DNA of 64,000 bases from a candidate division NC10 bacterium CSP1-5 (GTDB lineage: Bacteria > Methylomirabilota > Methylomirabilia > Methylomirabilales > CSP1-5), in assembly GCA_001443495.1 (NCBI GenBank), contig LDXR01000002.1, positions 253,306-317,305 on the forward strand, given 5' to 3'. The position numbers were made by a program, and so were the translations under genes. This document shows positions 43,142 to 50,399 of the stretch, in pieces. Every line of letters begins with the position of its first letter. The first letter of the stretch is position 1. The notes beneath the pieces were generated by a model. The model was given only the letters and a program-made list of their open reading frames with translations. It searched no databases and was not told the DNA's origin.

Positions 43142-44870
43142 ATTCGAGTTCCTCTCGACGATGATACCGATCCCATAGATGGCTGTAGAGGCCTCCGCGA
43201 TTCAGCAGCTCGCCGTGAGGGCCATGCTCGACGAGACGGCCCCGGTCGAGGACGAGAATGAGGTCGGCTCGCTCGATGCTCGTGAGCCGATGGGTGCTGA
43301 CGAGAATCGTCCGGCCCGCGAAATGGGTGCGGAGCCGGTCCAGGATCAGCTTCTCGGTCTCGGCGTCCACACTGGACAGTGCGTCGTCGAGGATCAGGAT
43401 CCGGGGGTCCCGCGCAACGGCCCGCGCGATGGTCACCCGCTGCCGCTGTCCCCCTGACAGCGTGATTCCCCGCTCTCCCACCACAGTCTCGAGGCCATTG
43501 GGGAGAGCCCTCACCTCGTCTTCGAGGCAGGCAAGAAACAGGGCGTGGTGAATCGAGGCCTCCTCGGGGTCTTCGAGGCCGAGGGCGACGTTGTTCCGCA
43601 GGGTGTCCGAGAGAAGAAAGGCCTCTTGGGGGACATAGCCGATGCTCTGCCTCAGGACCGATACGGGAAGCCGTGTGAGGTCGATCCCGTCCAAGAAGAG
43701 CTGCCCCTCGGGGATCTTCCTGAGGCGGGTGAGGAGGCCGAGGAAGGTACTCTTGCCGCCGCCGCTCGGGCCGACGAATCCCACGAAGGCCCCGTCAGGG
43801 ATCGAGAAAGAGAGGCGAGACAGGGCCGACGGACCGCTCCCGTCTCCGTATCGAAAGGTGAGGTTTTTCGCTTCAATGCCGCCATGGATGGTGCTGGGAC
43901 GGATCGGCTGCGGATGCTCCCGGACCGCCGGCTCTTCGGCGAGCGTCTCGGTGATCCGGTCGAAGGCGACCTTTCCCCGCTGCCATAGGCTCAGGATCCA
44001 GGCGGCCGCGATCGTGGGCCACATCAACATGGCGAGGTAAGCGTTGAAGGCCACCAACTCGCCGAGCGTCATCTGGCCAGACGCGACCTGCTGGCCGCCG
44101 ATGCCGAGCGCCAGCACCACGCCGATACCACCGGCGAGCCCGGTCAGGGGATAGTAGATACCTTCAAGCCGCACTACGCGCATCTCCTCGGCCAGGTACT
44201 GTTCTCCCTTGTCGCTGAAGGCGGCCACCATGGCCTTCCCTAACGTATAGGTCTTGATGACGCGCATGCCGGCGACTGCCTCTTGCACTTGGCCGCAGAG
44301 CTCCTGGTAGCGGGCCTGAGCCCGGTGGAGTCCCGTCTCCATCCGGTGACGGAGCATGCTGAGGGCCCAGAGGAGCACGGGAAAGGGGGTCAGGGCGTAC
44401 AGCGTCAGCCATGGGTTGAGACGGGCCATCAACGCTACAGCAGAGATCCCCAGGATGACGGTGGCAGAGAGGTGCAGCGGTCCCGCGCCCAAGAGCGACC
44501 GCAGCGCGCTCATGTCCTGGGTGGCCCGGGCCATGAGATCTCCGGAGGGGACCCGATCGTAGAAGCCGCCGTCCAGGTCGAGCCACTGACGGTAGAGCCG
44601 ATTGCGCAGGTCGTACTCAATCTGACGGGAGATCCCCACGATCGTTCTCCGGGCGAGAAAGCGGAAGCCACCCTGAAGCAGCGTGAAGAGGAGGAGGGCA
44701 CCGGCGAGGAAGAGCAGGGTCGAGCCCGCCGGCTGCTCCTGCAGCCGATCGATGGCTTCTTTCAGGATCCAGGGGATGGTCAGACCAAAGGCGCTTGAGC
44801 AGAGGCCGGCGACGAGGCCGAGCAAGAGGAGTGTCCGGTAGGGGCGATATAGGGCCAGGATTGCTCTCAT
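43086..44870 (-). CDS. ABC exporter half-transporter, degenerate Walker B
   Basis: 594 residues from the ATG at 44870; the track start GTG at 44897 adds nine residues and neither has a strong ribosome binding site. Six-helix membrane domain, then an ATPase with Walker A GPSGGGKST and a perfect LSGGQRQRVTIARAV signature. The Walker B region reads ILILDDALSSVD, with Asp in place of the catalytic Glu. That loss plus the altered signature of the partner would put both defects in the same ATP site. The last 20 residues come from a repeat array. Confidence 0.9.
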   Translation of the reverse strand: MRAILALYRPYRTLLLLGLVAGLCSSAFGLTIPWILKEAIDRLQEQPAGSTLLFLAGALLLFTLLQGGFRFLARRTIVGISRQIEYDLRNRLYRQWLDLDGGFYDRVPSGDLMARATQDMSALRSLLGAGPLHLSATVILGISAVALMARLNPWLTLYALTPFPVLLWALSMLRHRMETGLHRAQARYQELCGQVQEAVAGMRVIKTYTLGKAMVAAFSDKGEQYLAEEMRVVRLEGIYYPLTGLAGGIGVVLALGIGGQQVASGQMTLGELVAFNAYLAMLMWPTIAAAWILSLWQRGKVAFDRITETLAEEPAVREHPQPIRPSTIHGGIEAKNLTFRYGDGSGPSALSRLSFSIPDGAFVGFVGPSGGGKSTFLGLLTRLRKIPEGQLFLDGIDLTRLPVSVLRQSIGYVPQEAFLLSDTLRNNVALGLEDPEEASIHHALFLACLEDEVRALPNGLETVVGERGITLSGGQRQRVTIARAVARDPRILILDDALSSVDAETEKLILDRLRTHFAGRTILVSTHRLTSIERADLILVLDRGRLVEHGPHGELLNRGGLYSHLWDRYHRREELESVHGAQLTAGKGPELKIP

Positions 44871-44928
44871 GAACTTTCTTTGTAGCAGAGGCGGCACAAG
44901 CAGTCAATGTGGGGGCGGCCTCGGTCGC

Positions 44929-45705
44929 TCAAAACAGGGCGATCTCCACGCCCAGCCTCACAGTGACATCCGGGCTGTCCCTGGTCAGTCCGAACCCCAC
45001 GGCTGTGTACACCTCGATTCCCTCGGTAATCGCGAGCACCGTGCCGGCCCGGAGCACGAGGACGTCACCCCTCTGTTGCGCGCTCAGCTCGCTCACGACC
45101 TCTCCCACGAGCGACCATGCATCTGTGATCTCATATTCGAAGGAGCCCGTGACCACCCAGAAATCGAGGTCCCTATCGCGCGTGACGAATGTATACCCGC
45201 CATTCAGCGTCAGGATGAGGGGACCAAAGGTCTTGCTGACGATGGCGAGGGGCTGCACGTCAACGCCTTTCTCTCCAAGTTCGCGATTTTCGTCGCCTGT
45301 GGGCAGTCTTAAGACAACAGCGCCCATGAAGGCTGGCCGGCGTTCAGTCTCATCGAGGAGCCGGTACTTGGTCGTGAGCTCCACATCGCCCACCCCCCCG
45401 CGTGTGCTATCGTCCTCCGGATCGAGAAGGACGAACGGCGCATCCACGTCCACCTCGAGCCCCGGCAGGACGCCAATGTTCAGCGTGGTGGTGAGAGACG
45501 ATACTTTCTCGTCTGGGCTCTTCTCGTAGTCGCCCTGCAGCTCTAGCTCGACCTGCCCGGGGTCCAAAGTCTTGGTGTCCTCGGTGTCGAGCGGGCCGGC
45601 ATCGACAGCCGCAGCCCCGAGCCCCAGGAATAAGAGGATGGCTCCACACCACAACCGACAGCGGTTCAGACCGCGCCAAGCCAATGGCGTAGTGACCCGT
45701 GTCAT
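44929..45705 (-). CDS. Outer-membrane beta-barrel protein, MetA-pathway-like
   Basis: 258 residues with a signal peptide (LLFLGLGAAAVDA). The mature part is made of alternating amphipathic strands (VELELQGDYEK, SSLTTTLNIGVLPGLEVDVDAPF, GDVELTTKYRLLDE, LTLNGGYTFVTRD) and ends in VRLGVEIALF, with the terminal Phe needed for BAM recognition. It resembles the transporter family named for phenol meta-pathway degradation (Phenol_MetA_deg). An AAGGAGGG site precedes the ATG. It shares a transcription unit with the two ABC half-transporters downstream. Confidence 0.75.
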   Translation of the reverse strand: MTRVTTPLAWRGLNRCRLWCGAILLFLGLGAAAVDAGPLDTEDTKTLDPGQVELELQGDYEKSPDEKVSSLTTTLNIGVLPGLEVDVDAPFVLLDPEDDSTRGGVGDVELTTKYRLLDETERRPAFMGAVVLRLPTGDENRELGEKGVDVQPLAIVSKTFGPLILTLNGGYTFVTRDRDLDFWVVTGSFEYEITDAWSLVGEVVSELSAQQRGDVLVLRAGTVLAITEGIEVYTAVGFGLTRDSPDVTVRLGVEIALF

Positions 45706-45745
45706 AGACCCTCCTTCATCAGGCGAACAAGTCCAACGATGATCA

Positions 45746-45787
45746 TATCGGCGCGCCGATAATCTTGGATCAGGGCCTTTCTGTCAA
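45746..45787 (-). promoter_or_regulatory. Promoter with overlapping 16-bp palindrome, exporter operon
   Basis: On the minus strand TTGACA (45787-45782) is followed after 17 bases by GATTAT (45764-45759). The perfect palindrome TATCGGCGCGCCGATA (45746-45761) covers the end of the -10 box and the start site. A dimeric repressor bound there would block transcription of the outer-membrane protein and ABC genes. No regulator gene is adjacent. Confidence 0.55.
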
Positions 45788-45936
45788 GGCGGTTGTCGCC
45801 TCCTCTGCCCGATCCTCCGTCCCGCGGCCGCTGCCACCGTCGGGCTGTGGGCGAAGCCCAGGTGTTCGGCGTTCCCGCTTGTACGGGAGACCGGCAATAA
45901 GAGCACCCGAACGCCATTTCGAGGAATATTTTGGGC

Positions 45937-45966
45937 TTGACAGCGGATATGCCCATGGCCTTATAA
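45937..45966 (+). promoter_or_regulatory. Putative promoter of a structured RNA
   Basis: TTGACA at 45937-45942 and TTATAA at 45961-45966 are spaced by 18 bases. No ORF starts soon after; instead, a sequence rich in pairing segments and ending in a strong terminator follows. Start of transcription would be near 45973. Confidence 0.5.
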
Positions 45967-45972
45967 GTAAGG

Positions 45973-46168
45973 TACTCGTGGGGACCCTTTGGTTGTTGCG
46001 TGGGTGGCCATTGTGAGGCGGGGAGCGGTTAGCTTCCCGCAGGCAGTAGCAGTATGGACCCGGGGTAGGCATAGTAATTCTTAGCCCACCTGCGGCACAA
46101 TCGAAGGCGCACCAAACATTCAGACGCCCGCTCGGGCGGAGCATGACCCGAGCGGGCGTTTTTGTTTT
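45973..46168 (+). ncRNA. Putative structured small RNA, copy 1, with terminator
   Basis: About 190 bases between the promoter and a perfect 13-bp terminator stem (ACGCCCGCTCGGG / CCCGAGCGGGCGT, 46124-46159) followed by TTTTTGTTTT. Possible helices are ATTGTG with CACAAT, TTTGGT..GCG with CGCACCAAA, CCGCAGG with CCTGCGG, and a local hairpin GCGGGGAGC-GGTTA-GCTTCCCGC that would compete with the third. The last 138 bases are repeated at 47010. Size and long-range pairing recall 6S RNA, but no diagnostic sequence was recognised. It could also be a leader controlling the lipoprotein gene 14 bases downstream. Confidence 0.45.
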
Positions 46169-46181
46169 AGGAGGGTAAGCG

Positions 46182-46841
46182 ATGGCAGCAAAGTATCGTA
46201 TTCTAATGATGATCCTAGGTATGATGGCTCTCTTCGGCTGTGCCTCCCATGAGATTAAGGCGCTGACTCCTCACCCGATCGAAGCCTATCAAATCCGACA
46301 GGCTGTTGCTGGGGTGACGATTGCAGCCGATCCTTACAACACTAAAGAAAAGGTTCAGCAGGCATTTACCCTCGACCTGAGCGAAGAGGGGTTTTGCCCG
46401 ATCCTGCTGGTTATGGACAATCGGTCAAACGACAATATCCTGCTCGTGAAGGATGACATTGAGCTGGTGGATAGTCGAGGCAATGTACTCAAACCCACCC
46501 CTGCAAATGTGATGATCGAGAAATTTGAGAAAAATAAGATGGCCTACGCCCTATTGGGCTTCGGGATCTTCTCGTATATGTCAGCCGAGGAAGCAAACAA
46601 GAAAATGCTGAGCGACTGGAGCGGTAAGGAGTTGCCGGCGGATAAGATCCTGATTCCAAATCGAAAGGCCCATGGGGTAGTCTATTTTAAGGTGGGAGAG
46701 AGACTCACCACGTTGCCGAACTCGACCCTGCATATTCCGCTCCGTAACATGCGGACGCAGGAGATGCACTCCGTAAAGCTCCGCATAGCAGAAGGAGTTT
46801 CGGTGCCCGATGTCGAACGCGCACCGTCTGCCCCGAAGTAG
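46182..46841 (+). CDS. Lipoprotein of unknown function
   Basis: 219 residues with a lipoprotein signal (ILMMILGMMALFGCAS, lipobox LFGC). The mature part contains QAFTLDLSEEGFCPILLVMDN, an immunoglobulin-like stretch with LLVKDDIELVDSRGNVLKP, a short hydrophobic segment ALLGFGIFSYMSAEEANKKM and a C-terminal strand set (AHGVVYFKVGERLTTLPNSTLHIPL). AGGAGGG precedes the ATG. The gene is flanked on both sides by copies of the same RNA element, and its start follows that element's terminator by only a few bases. I do not recognise a named family. Confidence 0.7.
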   Translation: MAAKYRILMMILGMMALFGCASHEIKALTPHPIEAYQIRQAVAGVTIAADPYNTKEKVQQAFTLDLSEEGFCPILLVMDNRSNDNILLVKDDIELVDSRGNVLKPTPANVMIEKFEKNKMAYALLGFGIFSYMSAEEANKKMLSDWSGKELPADKILIPNRKAHGVVYFKVGERLTTLPNSTLHIPLRNMRTQEMHSVKLRIAEGVSVPDVERAPSAPK

Positions 46842-47009
46842 CCAGCTGGGCAGGGAAGCGCGTAGCGGGATTTGTTTGGGTCTTCCCTTTACCCTCAGCG
46901 GGTGGGGATTACCCGGGGGTAAAGAAAGATAAAGAAGACGACCGATCGTAAGCCTCGATGGAACCACAGTAAAGGCTTGCCTTGATACAGTATGGAGAGC
47001 GGGCGTCAA

Positions 47010-47149
47010 TTAGTGCCTCCCAAGGAGATAGAAAGGTGGACCCGGGGCAGGCATTGTAGTTCTTAGCCCACCTCCGGCAACAATCGATGGCGCACCAAGC
47101 GCTCAGACGCCCTCTCGGGCGGGGCATGGGCCGAGCGGGCGTTCTTGAT
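47010..47149 (+). ncRNA. Putative structured RNA element, copy 2, weaker terminator
   Basis: The block is about 85% identical by eye to 46029-46168, including TGGACCCGGGG, TTCTTAGCCCACCT and GGCGCACCAA. A stem AGGTGG/CCACCT closes the middle part. The terminator stem (ACGCCCTCTCGG / CCGAGCGGGCGT) has one mismatch and the T-tract is broken (GTTCTTGATT), so this copy terminates less well or is decaying. No clear promoter was seen. The rest of the 574-base gap holds nothing recognised. Confidence 0.4.
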
Positions 47150-47415
47150 TGCCCTAACCTCAGGATGAAGGCTTTGGTTATTGGACTTTTGAGGGGATTT
47201 CCGGTAGCCTCCATTCGGTAGGAGCTTCCCTGCATTTCCACATTCCGCTTATCCCCTGGTAGGGGTCTTCGAGGAGACATAAGCGAGCAGCCTGCAACCC
47301 GAGAAATTAGGGAGGCATCCGAATATTGGCAGGCTTTACAGACTCTACTGATGCCTTTAGAATGATGCCGGTTATAGCTCCCGAATGACCAGCATCACGG
47401 GGGAAGGAGGCGAGG

Positions 47416-48051
47416 ATGGCTGAGGAAAAGGCGCAGGTGCCGTTCGGCGAGATGATCGCCCTGTGGCAGAAGATGATGTGGGAAGGATTTGAGATGATGC
47501 TCAAAGGCCCCGCATTCGCCACCGGTTTAGGGAAGGCCTTCGCGGGCTCGACGGTTCTCCAAGAGCAGCTCCAGCAGAACATCCAGGCTGGCCTGAAGGC
47601 GATGAACCTGCCTACCGCCGAGGATCTCCACCGGATCGCCGAAGGGATTACCACGATGCGGGTCCAGATCGAAGCCATGAGAGGCTACCTGGAAGGGGTG
47701 GAGAGGGTCGTCACGCTTCAGGAAAAGTGGCGGAGGAGCGTAGACGAGACGATCCAACGGCTCTTCGCCAGGCAGGAGGAAGGGCAGAAGAGTTTTCAGG
47801 CATGGACGAAAGAGGTGGAGAATCGCCTCAGTGACCTCCAGCGGTTCTGGGAGGAGGGGACAAGGCGCTGGACCGAGGGCCTGACAGAAGCAGTTGCCCT
47901 GGGGCAAATCAGCCACCGTTCCCTCGAAGAACTGGGTAAAGCCGTCTCGGACATCTCCGAGTCGGTTTTCCGACAAGGGCCGGCTACACCGGAAGCAAAA
48001 GAGAACCCCAGACCTTCCCAGAGACAGGTGAAAGGCCCACCTGAGAAGTAA
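47416..48051 (+). CDS. Phasin-like coiled-coil protein
   Basis: 211 residues, helical throughout, without signal or membrane segment. The N-terminal pattern MIALWQKMMWEGFEMMLKGPAFATGLGKAFAG and the LKAMNLPTAEDLHRIAEGITTMRVQIEAMRGYLEGVE block are typical of phasins and PhaE-like subunits that coat or assist polyhydroxyalkanoate synthases. The C-terminus is charged and Pro-rich. No PHA synthase is in the window. AAGGAGG lies upstream of the ATG. The call is by pattern only. Confidence 0.6.
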   Translation: MAEEKAQVPFGEMIALWQKMMWEGFEMMLKGPAFATGLGKAFAGSTVLQEQLQQNIQAGLKAMNLPTAEDLHRIAEGITTMRVQIEAMRGYLEGVERVVTLQEKWRRSVDETIQRLFARQEEGQKSFQAWTKEVENRLSDLQRFWEEGTRRWTEGLTEAVALGQISHRSLEELGKAVSDISESVFRQGPATPEAKENPRPSQRQVKGPPEK

Positions 48052-48169
48052 TCTCCCCACGGTGTTCAACCTCATTGCGGTGACGCATTGACTTCCGTGC
48101 TTTTTTCCCGCAGTATCCTCGCGGAATCGTGAAAAGAGAGACCGGGATGGGTGAAGGGGGGATGGGGCG

Positions 48170-48496
48170 ATGGCAAAAGGCCAGAGGCAGCAACCGCAGC
48201 TTGTCAGACACTTTCAGCAACGATTTCCGGAGGTGTGGAAGGCGTATGTGAAGCTCCGTGACGCCTGCGACGATCAGGGACCCTTGACTGCTCGGGAACG
48301 GGAGTTGATCAAGGTAGGGATCTCGGCCGCCTTGAGACGGGAAGGAGGACTCATCGCCCATATTGACCGGGCAAGGGATGTCGGGGCCAGTCTCGAAGAG
48401 ATCTATCAGGCGATCCTGGTGGCCACGGGGCTCATCGGGCTTCCCAACACCTTAGCCGCCTTCGGCATCGCCCGAGACCGCCTCGAAAGGGCGTAA
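48170..48496 (+). CDS. Carboxymuconolactone decarboxylase (CMD) family protein
   Basis: 108 residues with the all-helical CMD/AhpD fold pattern: FPEVWKAYVKLRDACDD, LTARERELIKVGISAALRREGGLIAHIDRARDVGASLEEIYQAILVAT. The redox CxxC seen in AhpD is absent (RREGGLIAHID), although the following His is kept. It is therefore not expected to work as an alkylhydroperoxidase. A short repeat array separates it from recO. Confidence 0.8.
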   Translation: MAKGQRQQPQLVRHFQQRFPEVWKAYVKLRDACDDQGPLTARERELIKVGISAALRREGGLIAHIDRARDVGASLEEIYQAILVATGLIGLPNTLAAFGIARDRLERA

Positions 48497-48502
48497 CTAC
48501 AA

Positions 48503-48533
48503 GACAGTACAGAAGGTACAGAGAGTACAGAGG
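48503..48533. repeat. Nine-base tandem repeat, AGTACAGAG family
   Basis: ACAGTACAG AAGGTACAG AGAGTACAG AGG is a short direct repeat in the gap ahead of recO. No inverted partner is close, except for a single AAGTACAGT at 48560. Confidence 0.55.
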
Positions 48534-48581
48534 GCGGGAGATTGTGGGGAGCGGAGACTTCAAGTACAGTAGAGTCTCGAG

Positions 48582-49355
48582 ATGGGACTGAAATCGAGCG
48601 AGGCCGTCGTTATCGGGGGACACAATCTCGGGGAGGCCGACCGGATCGTCGTCTTTTACACCCGAAGCTACGGCAAGGTCAGGGCGGTAGCCGCCGGCGC
48701 GAGACGAATTCGGAGTCGGTTCGGTGGAAGCCTTGAGCTTTTTACGCATGGCTGCCTGGTCTATTTCGAGCGATCACAGAGCGATCTGCACCGCCTGAAC
48801 GAATTTGCCATCCGCCAACCCTTCCATGCGCTCCGCAGCTCCCTGGAGCTCCTCGCGGCCGCCTCGGAGGTGGCCGAACTCGCCGGAGTCGCCGGGGTGG
48901 AGGGGGAGGGAAGCGACGAGCTTTTTGCCCTGATCGTCGGAACGCTGGGGGGGCTCAATACCGGGAAGGAGTTCTCCCTTCTCCTTCGGGCCTTCGAGAT
49001 TCGACTCCTCAAGATCCTCGGCTATCTCCCTGAACTCTACAGATGTGTCAAGTGTCGAGGAACGCTCCCCGAGGGACATCAGAGCTTCGGGCTCAATGAA
49101 GGCGGTCTCCTCTGTCCCGCCTGTCGGGCGGAGGCCTTAGAGAGTATGGCTGTGTCACCAGCGGCGCGTCAGTTTCTTCGCATAGCCCTGGGGGAAATGG
49201 CCTCGGACCGTTTCAGCCCGGACGCCAAGCTGTCGGACGAGCTTCGGTCACTCCTGCAGACCTTCCTGGAGTTCAAGCTGGGGCGAAGGATCCGCTCAGC
49301 CCGCTTCCTTGCAGGTATTTCGGGCTTTTTCCTTGACACCTCATCCCCGTCTTGA
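48582..49355 (+). CDS. recO: DNA repair protein RecO
   Basis: RecO anneals single strands and loads RecA with RecFR. The 257-residue protein has the N-terminal OB-fold (SSEAVVIGGHNLGEADRIVVFYTRSYGKVRAVAAGARR), the helical middle and the zinc-binding part CVKCRGTLPEG ... LLCPACRAEAL. The pattern and length are those of the family. The end of the coding sequence contains a probable promoter for glyQ. Confidence 0.92.
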   Translation: MGLKSSEAVVIGGHNLGEADRIVVFYTRSYGKVRAVAAGARRIRSRFGGSLELFTHGCLVYFERSQSDLHRLNEFAIRQPFHALRSSLELLAAASEVAELAGVAGVEGEGSDELFALIVGTLGGLNTGKEFSLLLRAFEIRLLKILGYLPELYRCVKCRGTLPEGHQSFGLNEGGLLCPACRAEALESMAVSPAARQFLRIALGEMASDRFSPDAKLSDELRSLLQTFLEFKLGRRIRSARFLAGISGFFLDTSSPS

Positions 49356-49362
49356 GTAAGCT
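49333..49362 (+). promoter_or_regulatory. Putative promoter of glyQS
   Basis: TTGACA at 49333-49338 lies inside the last codons of recO and is followed after 18 bases by TAAGCT. Transcription would start near 49370, about 45 bases ahead of glyQ. Confidence 0.4.
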
Positions 49363-49414
49363 CAATCCCGCACTTTTCCGGTGAATTGACGCCTATTTGG
49401 AGGGATTTGGGGGG

Positions 49415-50302
49415 ATGAGGATATACTATCAGGACGTCGTCATTGGACTGGAGGAATTCTTTGCCAGGAAGGGTTGCGTCATCCAGGAGCCGTACGATAT
49501 CGAGGTGGGGGCAGGGACCAGCAACCCGGCCACCTTCCTCCGGGTGCTGGGCCCCGAGCCATGGAATGTCGCCTATGTGGAGCCCTCCAGGCGTCCCACC
49601 GATGGCCGGTATGGAGAAAACCCCAACCGGCTTCAGCACTACTACCAGTTTCAGGTGATCCTCAAACCCTCCCCCGACGACATCCAGGAGATCTATCTCG
49701 ACAGCCTCCGGTATCTGGGCATCGATCCCCTCAAGCACGACATCCGGTTCGTGGAGGATGACTGGGAGTCCCCCACCCTCGGGGCGTGGGGGCTGGGATG
49801 GGAGGTCTGGCTGGACGGGATGGAGATCACGCAGTTCACCTACTTCCAGCAGGCGGGAGGGGTGGACCTCAAACCGGTCTCCGGCGAGCTGACCTACGGC
49901 ATCGAGCGGATCGCTATGTACCTGCAGGGCGTCGAGAACGTCTTCGACCTGAAGTGGGTCAAGGGCGTGACCTACGGCGATGTCCACCACAAGGGAGAGG
50001 TGGAGTGGTCGATCCACAACTTCGACGAGGCGGACATCCAGCTCCAGTACAAGCTGTTTGATCTCTACGAGGCGGAGTCGCTGCGACTCATCGAAAAGGG
50101 GCTCGTCCTCCCCGCCTACGATTTCTGCCTGAAGTGTTCTCACACGTTTAACATCCTGGATGCCCGGGGGGCGATCAGTGTGACCGAGCGCCAGGCCCTC
50201 ATCGGACGCGTCCGGAATATGGCCCGCCGCGTTGCCGAGGCCTATCTCAGGCAACGCGAGGAGATGGGGTATCCGCTGCTGAAGAAGGGCGGGCAGAAGT
50301 AG
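49415..50302 (+). CDS. glyQ: Glycyl-tRNA synthetase alpha subunit
   Basis: GlyQ is the catalytic subunit of the bacterial alpha2beta2 glycyl-tRNA synthetase. The start [28 protein letters not shown] and the block [34 protein letters not shown] are almost invariant family sequences; [17 protein letters not shown] and the TYGDVHH segment are also present. The ATG at 49415 is preferred to the TTG at 49397. The beta subunit gene follows after a heptad repeat hairpin. Confidence 0.97.
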   Translation: MRIYYQDVVIGLEEFFARKGCVIQEPYDIEVGAGTSNPATFLRVLGPEPWNVAYVEPSRRPTDGRYGENPNRLQHYYQFQVILKPSPDDIQEIYLDSLRYLGIDPLKHDIRFVEDDWESPTLGAWGLGWEVWLDGMEITQFTYFQQAGGVDLKPVSGELTYGIERIAMYLQGVENVFDLKWVKGVTYGDVHHKGEVEWSIHNFDEADIQLQYKLFDLYEAESLRLIEKGLVLPAYDFCLKCSHTFNILDARGAISVTERQALIGRVRNMARRVAEAYLRQREEMGYPLLKKGGQK

Positions 50303-50390
50303 TTCAGGGTTCACGGTTCATGGTTCACGGCAAGAGGCTCGATGGCGTTTTTCGGGTCTACCACGAACCCTGAACCATCAGCCATGAACG
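50302..50390. repeat. Heptad repeat array, GTTCATG family, between glyQ and glyS
   Basis: The left arm is GTTCAGG GTTCACG GTTCATG GTTCACG. The right arm is CCACGAA CCCTGAA CCATCAG CCATGAA. They begin with the final bases of the glyQ stop codon and end 10 bases before the glyS ATG. Confidence 0.8.
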
Positions 50391-50399
50391 GAGATACGG

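Noticed and set aside
45702-45956. 84-codon minus-strand ORF ahead of the outer-membrane protein gene
   Set aside because: It contains the promoter and palindrome and has no protein-like composition. Its overlap with the next start codon is explained by the ribosome binding site of that gene.
45973-46168. SRP RNA, RNase P RNA or tmRNA as identity of the structured RNA
   Set aside because: The diagnostic SRP GGAA/GGAG loop, the RNase P GAAAGTCC-type core and a tRNA-like TTCGA-CCA end of tmRNA are all absent. 6S RNA could not be confirmed or excluded by eye.
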